Part shown: positions 46,055 through 56,704 of the stretch, in pieces
How positions within the stretch are numbered: position 1 is the stretch's first letter
How the letters are laid out: each line of letters starts with the position of its first letter
Source: Emydura subglobosa
Lineage: Eukaryota; Chordata; Testudines; Chelidae
DNA length: 64,000 nt
Direction: 5' to 3'
NCBI GenBank assembly: GCA_007922225.1
Contig: ML679941.1
Location: 58,491,849-58,555,848, forward strand
Made by a program: the position numbers and the translations under genes
The notes under the pieces: model-generated
The model's database searches: none
What the model saw: the letters and a program-made list of their open reading frames with translations, nothing else
Told to the model about the DNA's origin: nothing

Positions 46055-46272
46055 TAAATTGTGTGGTATATCCCTGTCCCTTAGCCTGTGTCTGTCTTCT
46101 CAGTTTAGACTGTAAACACGTTGGTGCAGGGATTGTCATACTCTGTGTCTGTATAGCACCTACCACGATGGAGCCCCATTCTCAGTTGTCACTTGGGCAC
46201 TATCATAATAACCATAATGATAAGATGACAATGCACTTTGCACTTATAGAGCAGTTTCCTGCTGAAGACCCC
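46055..46272 (+). repeat. Dispersed repeat tail plus adjacent SINE-like fragment
   Basis: CTTCTCAGTTTAGACTGTAA, GTGCAGGGATTGTCATACTC, GTATAGCACCTACCACGATG and TCTCAGTTGTCACTTGGGCA follow the same order as 37578-37715. At 46228-46272, GCACTTTGCACTTATAGAGC resembles a second dispersed repeat. Confidence 0.6.
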
Positions 46273-47054
46273 TTAGATATGTCAGTGTTCAGTGTAAATT
46301 AATATCAGCCCTGGAATGAACAGTAGCTTTAAGTGACATTGTGAATAACCCTCCCTTCACAGTGAAGATAATATACCACCGGATACCCTGACTGTAGTCA
46401 TCTAAGCATGGTACCAATTGCTATCACCATCTCCCTCATCTGCATTCTTATTCAAGCATATTTCACCTGCAATAAGACAAAAGCACTATTTGGGTCCAAT
46501 AAGAAAAGGGGAAGGGCTTAAGGCTGGTCTGGCTCCCTGCTCTAGGCCATGTTGGGTTTAGTAGCCCACTCGCTCACATCAGTGAACTTCAGCACTGTCT
46601 GCAGAAGAGGCAGGTTTCTTTAACATACCTGTTATATCCTACAGTTCTGAACTGGTAAACTAAAGAAAGGTTTTGAGACGAGGAAGGTTAAATGATATCA
46701 GGGCCTTGGCCGTGTTGACTAAGGGTCAGCTGTGGCCCCGGGGGCTCCGCTTGGAGAATATCACTGCTCTGGGCTGCTTCTCACTGACTCACTCTGCAAG
46801 CCATGCTCACTGCTGCAACAAAGAGGAAATGATTCATAATTCCTGACCTTTACCTCTACTCCCCCCAATCCCTCCCACAAAGTGAGGCACTAACAGAACT
46901 GGAGCCCTGGCAATCACAGCAAGACAAACCAGATTCTGACAATAACCCTTGGCTGCTAGAGACACATTAGAGAAATGCACTGTTTGGGGGGGATGCTGGT
47001 AAAAACAGACTATTTAGCCTGGAAGGAGATGAGACTACAGAGGTATTGGCAGGA
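46273..47054. other. Unassigned sequence
   Basis: No recognised feature. Confidence 0.4.
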
Positions 47055-47060
47055 ACACAG

Positions 47061-47465
47061 CTGCCCCCTGCTCAGTTGCCTAGCAACCCTATGAGCTCAG
47101 CTGGGCCCAATAAACCCTCACTAAGTGATGGTGCTCCCTGATTGGTCAGAAGAGGTAACAGATCCTCATTTAAGCCCCCTTGCAACAGAAGCACTATGGC
47201 TGCTCAATATGTTCCATATCCACCCCAGCTGTGCCAGACCTACTTCCTGTCTAGATTTGCCTGCTCCTCTCTAGCCTGCCTGGTCTCTTCTTAACTCACT
47301 AGTTTGTCTCCTGACCATGTCTCCGGCTCTGCCCTCACTCCCAGCTCTGACCATTGGCTTGTCTCCAGAACATGCCTCTGGCTGTGTCTTCTGATCCTGC
47401 TCTGACCACTAGGCCAGACTCCTGCTCTGACCAGCAGGCTGCACAGCCTACCCCTCAGTCCAAGG
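47061..47465 (+). mobile_element. LTR-like segment, probable solo LTR
   Basis: The composition and motif order resemble 4118-4689: an inverted CCAAT box (CCTGATTGGTC near 47139), a TATA-like CATTTAAGC about 25 bp later, then a C/T-rich part repeating 'CTCCTG' and 'GCTCTGACCA'. ACACAG occurs immediately before (47055-47060) and after (47466-47471) the segment, a possible target duplication, but clean TG...CA ends were not found. Confidence 0.5.
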
Positions 47466-47471
47466 ACACAG

Positions 47472-47572
47472 TCAAACTGATCTGTCCTTCCTTTTCATCC
47501 TTTTGCTTAATACCATTACAAGCTATACCTCTTCACTGATGAAGTTAAATGGAAGAAAATGTAGAGCCAATC
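47472..47572. other. Unassigned spacer
   Basis: Short stretch between the LTR-like segment and the CR1 fragment; nothing recognised. Confidence 0.4.
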
Positions 47573-47650
47573 AATGAAAAACATCTTTATGTAAGGTACA
47601 GTCAACCTATGGAACTCATGCCACAGAGAGGCCATCCATCATAGCAATAA
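47573..47650 (+). mobile_element. CR1 LINE fragment
   Basis: ACATCTTTATGTAAGGTACA then GTCAACCTATGGAACTCATG matches the 'atttcttcacacaacgcac...caacctatggaactcctt' portion at 26745-26785. Diverged and short. Confidence 0.6.
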
Positions 47651-47749
47651 TACTTTGCACTTCTATTGCAATTCATGGGTGCAGAAGGATGAGGTGGACA
47701 GAGCCTGGTGACATCATTCTCTCTCGTTCCATATTCTCCTTGAAGGGCT

Positions 47750-47815
47750 TGAAAGCACCAAAGCACCTAAGCAGGTGCTTAACTTTAAGCACATGCACTA
47801 CTTATATATTTATAG
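47750..47815. repeat. Short foldback fragment, 'AGCAGGTGCTTAA' type
   Basis: CACCTAAGCAGGTGCTTAAC and TTTAAGCACATGCACTA: inverted CACCT/AGGTG and AGTTAAGC/GCTTAAAG pairs. Confidence 0.5.
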
Positions 47816-48300
47816 TTAAATACAAGCTTACGTTCTTTGCTGTGCCTGGCCCTAAATCCCAAAACTCTCTTCCTCCTAGACAGAATGAAGCACAGGCAAG
47901 AATCTCCTCTATGGCTAAACCAGCTAGAGTTACTGACGTCTCCTCTTTTCTTCTTCTCCCAAACTCTGAAATGCACAGGAGCGGTAACAAGCTGGCCAGT
48001 TCTGATCTTACAGTGTGCTGTGTCTACACACTGCAATGTGTTACATAACTACCAACTCACACCACGAGCTATTACTGCTAATGAAATGTTGAAAACAGGT
48101 GAGCCAACCAAAGTGGTTGGGTTTGGGTTAGTTGGTTTTTTAAAAACCACACTTTCTAGCAAGGGTGCCTAAAGTTTGCACAAATGATAGTCATAGCCTT
48201 AAGGCCATAGGAAATCTTTGCATAAAACTGCATGGAATGCAGCTGCCTTTGTCTTTAATATAAAGGAATAATACATTTTGCATATATCTTTTTTACAAGC
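47816..48300. other. Unassigned sequence
   Basis: Overlapping short frames on both strands, no domain recognised. Confidence 0.4.
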
Positions 48301-48301
48301 T

Positions 48302-48800
48302 GTGTCCCAGAACGCTTTGCAGAGCTAATTAATACAGATATATTGTTAAAGGAAGAGTAATAAAGTGAGAGAGAAACTAAAAGGAACCAAAAGAGATGGA
48401 AACAAGTTTTGAGTTGAGACTTAAAAGGAGATGAAGACTCAGGGTACGTCTACACTGCCAGGGCTGCACTGATTGATGTAGCAGGTTCGACTGAGTGGGC
48501 AGTGGAGACCCGCTCAATCGATCCCGGAACTGCCTTCTGGCCAACGCAATAAATCCACCCCACCCACTGAAAAAAGTAAGGCTACATCGACCAGAGGCAT
48601 CTCCAATTGACACAGCACAGGGGAGACACCGCGGTAAGCAAATGTAAGTAAGTCGATGGGAGATATGCAAGCTACAGTACATAGCTCGTGTATCTCCCAT
48701 CGACGGCCGTCGGCAGTGTAGACCAGACCTCAGTGAGGAGGAGAGGTATAGGAGTTCCAGATGGCAGCAGAGGCAGAGCAAGGCACTTGCACCAAAAGCA
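48302..48800. repeat. Older dispersed repeat, host of the hAT element at 48440
   Basis: 'CAGAACGCTTTGCAGAGC', 'GACTTAAAAGGAGATGAAGA' on the left and 'GGAGTTCCAGATGGCAGCAG' on the right read as one dispersed repeat once the hAT element is removed. This is recognition of motif order only. Confidence 0.4.
48440..48733. mobile_element. hAT-like MITE, ~294 bp
   Basis: Left end CAGGGTACGTCTACAC, right end GTGTAGACCAGACCTCAG; the right end complement is CTGAGGTCTGGTCTACAC, so the inverted repeats share GTCTACAC exactly. The subterminal hairpin has perfect 14-bp arms (48652-48665 GTCGATGGGAGATA, 48691-48704 its complement). Flanking 8-mers match only 5 of 8. The frame at 48377-48781 on the minus strand runs across it and is not a gene. 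Confidence 0.8.
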
Positions 48801-48886
48801 ATGCTACTAGGCTGAGAAGCTCAGCAGAACTTTTCTGCTCAGATCAAAATGGAGGCCGAAAGCCTTTATTAAAGATCAGGTCAACT

Positions 48887-49085
48887 TGTGGGGTGCATAG
48901 AAGAACTGATTGCACCATACTCCAAATTTGGACTACATTTTTGCCATCCATCATACTGTCTTGATCCTCATTAGCAGTCTAGTCTCCATCAACCAACAAA
49001 TAATAGACTAAGCATCATTTCCAAAAGGATTTCTCATGAATGGTTTACAGTTTAATGTCCCAAGTATGCATTTGGGTCTCAGAAC
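48887..49085 (+). repeat. Duplicated segment, copy A
   Basis: Matches 49792-49989 over its whole length, by eye roughly 80-85% with a few small gaps. Shared blocks include GATTGCACCATACTCCAA, CTAGTCTCCATCAACCAACA, AACAAATAATAGA and TATTTGGGTCTCAG-type ends. Same orientation, offset 905 bp. No known family recognised. Confidence 0.8.
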
Positions 49086-49791
49086 ACAGGAAATCAAAAC
49101 ACTAGAAGCAATAGCAACAGTAACCATATATCTACCTCTTCCCCATCTGATGCTGAATTTGACCCCCACCACTCAAGAGAAGAATTTCCAGGGATGCATA
49201 GCATGCCCAATAAAACCATAATCAGAAACACCTCATTAAGCAGGCAGAAATGTCACAGAGAGCTAGTGAGCAAGCTCTGCTATTCAAATTTAAGTTCATA
49301 GAGTCTTCCTGAGACCTGCTGCTGCAGTGAATAGTAGTAAAGACAAACCACTCAAACTCCATTTTTAAGGTTTGCAACTACTGACCAGCTAGACTGTCTA
49401 TCTGCCTAGTTTTTTATAAGTAAAATACAGTGTACATGCCACAATTGGTTGGAGCTAACCAAAAAGATTCTCAAACTTGGGATGTTTTATTCAATAACTT
49501 TTAAAGGAAAAATATAAAAGCTTAGATAGGCCAGTGATATGCATTTACAGAGCTAGGGAGAGGTAGTTGATAGAATGGAAAAATTAATTGGTGAAAATTT
49601 TCAAACAAATTCAAGCTTCATGTGTTCAAAATCTCCGAAATAAACCTAAACATTAGCCCAAGCCACAGAGATCTAGACATGTATTTTAGCTATGTCATTT
49701 TTCAGGAGTCTTTCTTTGTAACTGGGAATTTTATTCAGCCCATTATAGAAGTAGGGGCCCCATGTAAAATTTGGATCTGGTTCAGATTGAC
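49086..49791. other. Sequence between the duplicated segments
   Basis: Not obviously repeated within the window; no gene recognised. Confidence 0.4.
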
Positions 49792-49989
49792 TGTGGGGTG
49801 CGTGGAAAAATTGATTGCACCATACTCCAAGTTTGGACTACGTTTTTTGCTATCCATCATATTGAGTCTTGATCATTTGAAATCTAGTCTCCATCAACCA
49901 ACAAATAATAGATTAAGCATTGTTTCCAACAGGATCTCTCATGAACAATTTACAGTTGAATGTCTCAAGTATGTATTTGGGTCTCAGCA
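49792..49989 (+). repeat. Duplicated segment, copy B
   Basis: Second copy of 48887-49085. A 147-codon plus-strand frame (49622-50065) crosses it, but the matching part of copy A is broken by frame changes, which argues against coding. Confidence 0.8.
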
Positions 49990-50289
49990 CCACCCATCCA
50001 AAGCTCAGCACTGTTTAGGTGTGGGGCTTTGGTTTAAGTCTAATTCCACCTCTAAACAGAACTGAAACCTGCAAAGGTGTTTTTTCTATGAAACATGTAG
50101 CTTGAAAATTATGAGCCAAATTCAGAGGTGGTGTGTCAGGAGAACGTATATGACACTCACACCCACCTACCAAACTCAGTTCTGTCCTCAGTTATGCAGG
50201 TATAATTCCCATTGCAGCCAGTTGGGTCCTCCTAAACCTGAGAGAGTATGTGCAATGTACACAATGAAGGGGGCTGGGGAAAAAAACAC
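49990..50289. other. Unassigned spacer
   Basis: Nothing recognised. Confidence 0.4.
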
Positions 50290-50460
50290 ACTCCCTCTAG
50301 AGACCAGGCCTCAAGCATATTTTTTGGGGGCCCAGTACAAACTTGTAACACGGGCCCCCTCCCACACACATAATAGGGGTTACAGCCTGGCCCCCTAGAG
50401 CCTCCAGGCCCTGGTAAAGTGTACCCTTGTCCCCCACCCCCCATGTGGGGGCCCAGTTAG
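50290..50460. repeat. GC-rich segment with GGGGGCCC/GGGCCCCC motifs
   Basis: TTTTTTGGGGGCCCAGTACA, ACACGGGCCCCCTCCC, CCTGGCCCCCTAGAGCC and CATGTGGGGGCCCAGTTAG. Its ends share GGGGGCCCAGT in direct orientation. Possibly a fragment of a dispersed element; class unknown. Confidence 0.35.
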
Positions 50461-51084
50461 AGACATCTGTGAATTTGGCTTTGTGACTTATGGCAGGGAG
50501 AGCAATCCTCCCTCCTATCAGCAGTGTGGACAGGATGTGGTGGATGGGAGCGGCAGTGGGGGAAGAAGTAGCACCAGACAGCATTGCTAAGGGCATTCAT
50601 TCAAGTAGTGGTGCAGAGAAGGGCTGCAGCTGGCAAATGCTATAGTATGGGTAAGGAATGAAGTCAGGTATCATAGCAAGGACACTAAAGACAGATCAAC
50701 TTAGTGGAAGAAAAGAGAGGTTTTTAAGTGGAAATCCAGATCTTGGAGCTGAGAGTGAAGTTTTGAGGGAAGGAGAAAAGAAGACGTGGAGACAGCTAAA
50801 GAGCCCAGTTGTGCTCTCAGTCCCATGAATGGGAGATCAAAGTAATGACTAACTTCAGTGGAAGCTGTCTGGAGTGGAACACGACTGTGAGTGCCAACCT
50901 CAGGGCAGACTGTCAACAAGCAGGACTGATACCGCAGACTGGAAGCATGATATGTTCTATAATTAGATTTCATCAACCCAGTAACAAATTTGAACGCCTG
51001 AAGCATTATAACAGTCTTAACATGGAGTTACAGCCAGTCCCCTTTCCAATCTATCTTTCCACCCAGGCAAGCTGGACTTAGTGA
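50461..51084. other. Unassigned sequence
   Basis: Nothing recognised. Confidence 0.4.
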
Positions 51085-51850
51085 TAAATGGTCACTTATG
51101 CCAAACGTCACAAAATGTTCAGGTTGCTCCGAGTCCCAAGAGACCAGTCACTTACCCCAGGTCAACTTGTACCTCAGATCTCACCCCAAAGACAATGTTT
51201 GTAGCCAATCCTGTAATAAACTAACTAAAGGTTTATTAACAAGGAAAAATAAATGAGAGTTATTTACAGGTTAAAGCAGGCAACATGTATTACAAATGAC
51301 TTACAGTCCATGGTTTCAAAGGGTGACAGATGTAGTAATGTAATGTCTTTTAGGGCTCACCCAGAGGATCTCTGCTTTTGTTTCCTAGCTCCAGCCCTGT
51401 GAGAGTCCAAACAGCAAAGAGATGAAGAATTTTCATGCCAGCTATCTTTATGTCCTTCCAGAATTCAAGTTGATATGACAAGTTTCCTTGCACATAGTAT
51501 CTTTATAGCTGTGAGAGGACCTAGCCCAGTCTTTGTATGTGATGATCCACAATGGGCCACTTAGTTTTGATAGTCCTCTTGAAGGGTGGGGGAACTACTC
51601 TTCCTCCCTGGATTCATATATTCAGGGCAAGCATTTTTACATTTATAAATCAAAACTGTATCCCTTATAGCCTGGGATACAGACATTACAAGTGAGATTA
51701 ATGCATGTGGCAATTTACAAGCATTTTATAGAATCTAAACACAAAATATACCCTTACAGATCTAACATCTGTCTTGAACAATACTAATATGCTTGTCTGG
51801 TTCCAGCTATGAATTTGTCAGTGCTCAGCTAACACCTACAGTCTTGGCAG
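51085..51850. repeat. Possible LTR-type dispersed repeat
   Basis: Motifs TAAACTAACTAAAGGTTTAT, GAGAGTTATTTACAGGTTAA and TTACAGTCCATGGTTTCAAA are ones I associate with a dispersed LTR-like turtle repeat. AATAAA-type signals occur on both strands near 51213-51250. No TG...CA ends or target duplication were established. Confidence 0.35.
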
Positions 51851-53114
51851 GAGTGGGAACCTGAACTACCAGCATCACAAGAGGTACTTAGGATTTACAC
51901 TGGTATAAATGAGACCAGGCTCTGGCCCAAGAGCGGGTGTAGACTGTGGAGGGAAAAGAAAGTATAATTACCAAGATACATAGAGAAAAAACTTGTTAGG
52001 ACCCTGTTGGTTGGTTTTATTCCTCTCTGGGGCTGGCAAGAATAGCCAGGCATCTCATTTTAAGGATGGCTCCTGGAAAGTTAGCATGCTGGGCAAACTG
52101 TATGAGCAGGCTGGCCAGGAATAACATCCAATGGACTAAAGCTTTTGTAGCATTTCTTCCCCTTCATTCAGTACAGCACCACATCACAGTAGCTCTGGAG
52201 TCAGTACATTATAGATTTCCATTCCTCCACAATGTATTATGGAATTAAATTCCCACATACAGAGCCCTGACTATACACTCTGCCAGGGCAGAACTCTCTC
52301 TTTCCTCTTAACTGTATGGGATGCTTCATGTGCATCGAGAGAGAAGGTCGAAGAAGGCACATTCTGCTAAGCTGCAGAATCGTTCCATGCTATAGAGTTG
52401 ACACTGAGGAATCCTACACGTGGATCCAACCACCCTGGATAGGCCCATCTCTGTATCATAGTCAGAAGACTAATAAATGCTTTTTCAAAAAAGCATGAGG
52501 AGCTGGTCATTCCTAAAGTTTTCCTCAGCACAAGTCTTGCCCCACAGGTGTCTTTAATTTATACAACATGCAAGCAAATAATGCATGCATGAGCTGGGGC
52601 AAAGGTATGTCGCAGACTGAGATGCATGAAGTTGACTGCCATTACTAGAAGTGCATTTTTAGCTGGGCTCAGGGAGCTAGTGCATGAGGATTTGAATGGA
52701 CTTAACTTTAATGGGAGCAATATGGCTCAGTCCTTGTACAGTGAACATTCCAACACAAATGTTCCCCTTATATTAAAGCTTATCTGAAGTTGCTGCATGT
52801 TGTTACTACTATTATTTGTCAATGATGTGGCAAGAAACTCATGAAATTATATTAGCGGCACGTTATGTTGCCTTTTAAAAGATGATAAAGCCTGTTAGTA
52901 TTGCAGGCCATGAATAGTGGAAAAGACGGCACGACTTAATAGTTTATGAACAATGTATATATTTTATTATCAAAAGCCAATTTTGAATGTGCACAGGAGA
53001 TCTGGAAAAATGCAATTCAGTCATCCATAGGTGCTGGTGCTGTCGGAACAACAGCGGAGGTCTAGATTCTCAAGTGCTCAGTACACACAGCTGCAGACAG
53101 ATTTTAAAATCCTC
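51851..53114. other. Unassigned sequence
   Basis: A small perfect-arm hairpin (ATGCTTTTTC/AAAAAAGCAT) at about 52477-52497; a half foldback near 51890-51930. No gene recognised. Confidence 0.4.
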
Positions 53115-53255
53115 TCCCACTTCGGCACCAAAACCAGAGCCAGATTTTCAAAAGTATTTCACATCCAGCAGCTTCCATGGTGACATTTATGTCCAGAGAG
53201 TCAAAAGAATTCATCATGTCAGATGCTGAGTTTTTGAAAATCTGACCACTTATTG
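53115..53255. repeat. Imperfect foldback repeat, 'CAGATTTTCAAAAGT' type
   Basis: GAGCCAGATTTTCAAAAGTA on the left and GAGTTTTTGAAAATCTGACC on the right are complementary ends of about 14 bp; the middle is diverged. Confidence 0.65.
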
Positions 53256-53812
53256 TGGTGCCTAGCTCTCCCGAACATCTTGCTCACAGAGTTTATAAGT
53301 TCTAACAGGAGACCAGATAGACTTAAAAACCATTCCTTTCTATCAAGCCACTGGGATTTGCTCTACAATTGACAAATGACTGTGTGTGTGTTGGTTAGCT
53401 TTTTTAAAATACCCTAGAGTGAATGTAAGTAAGTCTCTTGTAACAAAAGCCAAAAAGAAAATTGCGTAATGAAATAAATTCTAATCAGCTTTCAGATAAA
53501 AAGCCAAATTGACATAGCAGTGTGCAGACTTTAAAAGACACTTTCAAGGGCACAAAGTGAAATGCACAGTTTTGATTGAGAAGATACAGCTCTCTGCATC
53601 TGTCTAGACATTTTCTTAACAAAATTAAATACCTTTTATCCAAACAGAAAAGGTTTCAGTTACGCAGCACAGGAAAGTCCCCCATTACATTCTCCGTTTT
53701 AATTCTGTTCCATGAAGTTAGGTTTAACAGTAGAAATCTTAAATAACAATGTATTCTTTATACAGGCTGAGAATATACAGTATCACACATTTCAAAATGA
53801 AATCTATACTTC
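53256..53812. other. Unassigned sequence
   Basis: Nothing recognised. Confidence 0.4.
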
Positions 53813-53884
53813 GGGTGAAATCCTTGCCCTATTGAATTCAACAGAGTTTTGCCATTTACTTTAATGGGGTCAGGATTTCACCCT
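53813..53884. repeat. Short foldback repeat, 'AATCCTGGCCCC' type
   Basis: Left arm GGGTGAAATCCTTGCCC, right arm GGGGTCAGGATTTCACCC: arms of 17-18 bp with few mismatches. Sister of 12437-12508. Confidence 0.85.
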
Positions 53885-54325
53885 TAAAGCTAAATTAATC
53901 TATATTTCCCTGAATTCCCAATTAGCCTTCTTTGGCTGCTCCTTCTAAATATTTGGAAGGGTTTATTAATTTAATCTAGTTTTCTCCAAAGCATAGGAAA
54001 TATTCTATAACTAAAATATAGAAACATTCATACATAAGGTCAGGACCAGAAAAACCTACGTGTTAAATGCTTTCAGGATTGTTTGGTTGATTCTTTTAGA
54101 TTTGTTCTTAGGTTATAAATCCCACATTTCTGGGCTTGTTGCTATTAAATAGCTGATGGCATTCTGTAGCAAAAGCCCCCTCTATTTGTTCTTAGACATT
54201 TGGTGTAGAGAGCACATCACCTTACTGTAGATTGTAAATGACTGTCATTATATAAATCTATATAGCGTCCCAGTGGTAATTAGAAAGCCAGCAACTGTGG
54301 ATTGCTTCAACTCTGAATACAATGG
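53885..54325. other. Unassigned AT-rich sequence
   Basis: Nothing recognised. Confidence 0.4.
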
Positions 54326-54415
54326 ACCTGATTGTCCTCTAACTTATACTGGTGTAAATCAGGAGTTACTCCACTGAAGTCAATGGAATTAAACCAATGA
54401 AAGCTGGACTGAGAG
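54326..54415. repeat. Short foldback repeat, 'GTGTAAATCAGGAGT' type
   Basis: ACCTGATTGTCCTCTAACTT, ACTGGTGTAAATCAGGAGTT, centre CTGAAGTCAATGGAATTAAA, then GAAAGCTGGACTGAGAGTCC. Palindromic family member with diverged right arm. Confidence 0.7.
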
Positions 54416-55470
54416 TCCAAGTAATTTCTGTAGTCTCCATTTGATTGTTTTGATGTCCTTTAGACAGGCTCCCTCTTACACTATCACTGTATCTAATTAT
54501 ATTAATAGCAAGTAGGAGTGAAAGCTCTGGGGCTCCCGCAGCCTCGGGATTTTTAAATGAATAATCACACCCTCTGGAGTCACAGTATGTCTTAAGCCAT
54601 TTGACAAATGCACCACTCCCATCACACAGAACTGAAATGTTCCATGTGCTGCTGGACTGTAATAAGGAAAAGTATACAGCAAAGGAAACATTTATGTCCT
54701 GTTAACAGATAGTGTGTCCTTCCCCCTTAGATGGCCTGCTAGAGTAGGAGATCAAATTACTAAGGATGCCACATGGTTACTCAAAGCAATGGATGTGAAC
54801 TCTTCAGCCTCCTCATTCATTAACCTTACACACACAATCTTTGTGTGAAACTGGAGAATGGTAGAACTCAGCAAAACAACACAGGAAAGTTTTTAATTCC
54901 TCCATCAGTGACACTGACGACAGCCTCTTTTCCGTTACCCCAATAGGGCATCTGGAGTCCACCCGTGCTGTGCTGATTCAGTTATACCATTACCCAACAT
55001 AACTAAATTACTTACATCTTTTGACAGAGGGCTGTAGATGACATTTATCTGTAGCCATCTGTAACAAGGCTTTCTACATTCCAGAAATAATTTAAACATT
55101 TGTCACCTTATCTTAAAAATGTCACACAGAAAACAGCACACAGAGGTGACACTTAACACTTTTTCTCAGAGAACTGAATACCTCTTGGTTAAATGAGCAC
55201 AGGAAATATGGTTGCCCTGTGAAAACTAATATAAACAGAAAAATCTAAACCACCAAAGAAGGTCTGATCTCCATACAGTGTCAAAAGAACTAGTATTTGT
55301 GGACTTCTCACTGGCATTATCCTCTGCTTCTGGTTTACCTTTAAGACTGTCTTTTTTAAACTGCAGAGGGGTTTGCCAAACACATTTTATACTGAGGAGA
55401 CTTATGGGCCCCATCCAGTCATTTTCAGCAAAACCTTCAAAATATTTTAATCAGCAATTGCTTTTATTTT
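54416..55470. other. Unassigned sequence
   Basis: No gene or classified repeat. Confidence 0.4.
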
Positions 55471-55552
55471 GTGTGTGTGCGCACACATGCACATACATAT
55501 TTACACACACACACTCTCTTTATCTTATATATATATATATATATATATATAT
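55471..55552. repeat. Compound microsatellite (GT), (CA), (TA)
   Basis: Begins GTGTGTGTGCGCACACATGC, passes through ACACACACACTCTC, and ends in an uninterrupted TA run at 55526-55552. The first block is itself palindromic. Confidence 0.95.
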
Positions 55553-55739
55553 TAGGCTTAAACCTCAGCACTAATCTAAAACTGCTTTGCTTTCCAATTC
55601 TTTATTATTTTCAAAGTTGAAGAAGTTCAGATCAGAAATTCCCTTCCCTTTTTGTGAGCAGCAACAGACTCACCACAGCTAAAATCTCTCTTGGGGGCTG
55701 CATATTTCTGGCAGTCTAACAGATTAGTTACTAGGAAGT
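55553..55739. other. Unassigned spacer
   Basis: Nothing recognised. Confidence 0.4.
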
Positions 55740-56220
55740 CTGCACAGGTTAAAATAAGCCTCCAAAATCTTTGCTTATCATTTATTATATATTACATGGC
55801 TTCATGTGACCTGTTAGATGCTGCAATATAATTACAAAATAATTATACACCAGATTACTGCAAAATATGAATGGCACTGGGGAACCAGATGGCCCTCACA
55901 GCACAATCTCCTCTTTCAGACAGCCCTCTAAGCACAATTTATTGTAATACAAATAGACAATAATATTTACAAATGTATATATTAGACAGAACCCTTTGAG
56001 CAATACTTTATTGTGTTGTTTCCTTTCAGCCCATTCACTGTTTATTTTAATTATTGCATATGTCTAATACACATGCAATGGTTTAGACTGAGGAGCAATC
56101 AGATCAGCTGATTAACATGTTGCGCAGGATAGTTATTACATCCCCACAAAAGTCAGAATGGCCCACAGCTAACTCATTAGGCAAACTACTGGAAAATAAC
56201 AGCTAATGTGGCTTTTTACT
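55740..56220. promoter_or_regulatory. Candidate conserved non-coding element
   Basis: Repeat-free AT-rich sequence with several homeodomain-type cores (ATAATTAC, TTAATTATTGCATATG near 56048) and a less AT-rich island, GGCACTGGGGAACCAGATGG. Texture only; no alignment was possible. Confidence 0.25.
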
Positions 56221-56704
56221 GTTATATAGATAGCTTCTGGAAGTAGCCTTCCTCCTTGTGCCTCGACACGTGAACTGTGTATTTATGACTCCACAGCCGA
56301 GATTCAGCATGATATATACATATAATCTTTGTGGCTTCAAAAGAAGTACTTGCATTTGAAAGTTAGGCACACGCTTAAGTACCTTGATGAATTAGGGCCC
56401 TTATGCCTTCCCCCAATTGTGTATTTCTCCCAACCTAAATATACTGCTATATTTATACTATATTATACTATGGCTTATAGTAATATTTTCTTTCCAAAAT
56501 GTATCCCAAACCTTATGCATCGAGGTCCTGGCTACCACTGACTTCAATGGGCTTTGGATCAGGAACCTTTTGAGCCTTGTACTACTGCTGCATAAAACAA
56601 GAGGTTAAAGAAAGATAAGAATAAGGCACAATATTAGAAGAACTGTTGGAAGTGCCACATAACAAATAAACAGTGCTTTGAAAATGGTGAGTCCTCCCCC
56701 TCAT
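56221..56704. other. Unassigned sequence with one foldback remnant
   Basis: At about 56521-56575, GAGGTCCTGGCTACCACTGA followed by CTTCAATGGGCTTTGGATCAG-type sequence is a degraded member of the short foldback family. Confidence 0.45.

Noticed and set aside
49622..50065. 147-codon plus-strand frame
   Set aside because: It crosses duplicated copy B, but copy A contains indels that break the same frame, so there is no sign of selection on a protein.
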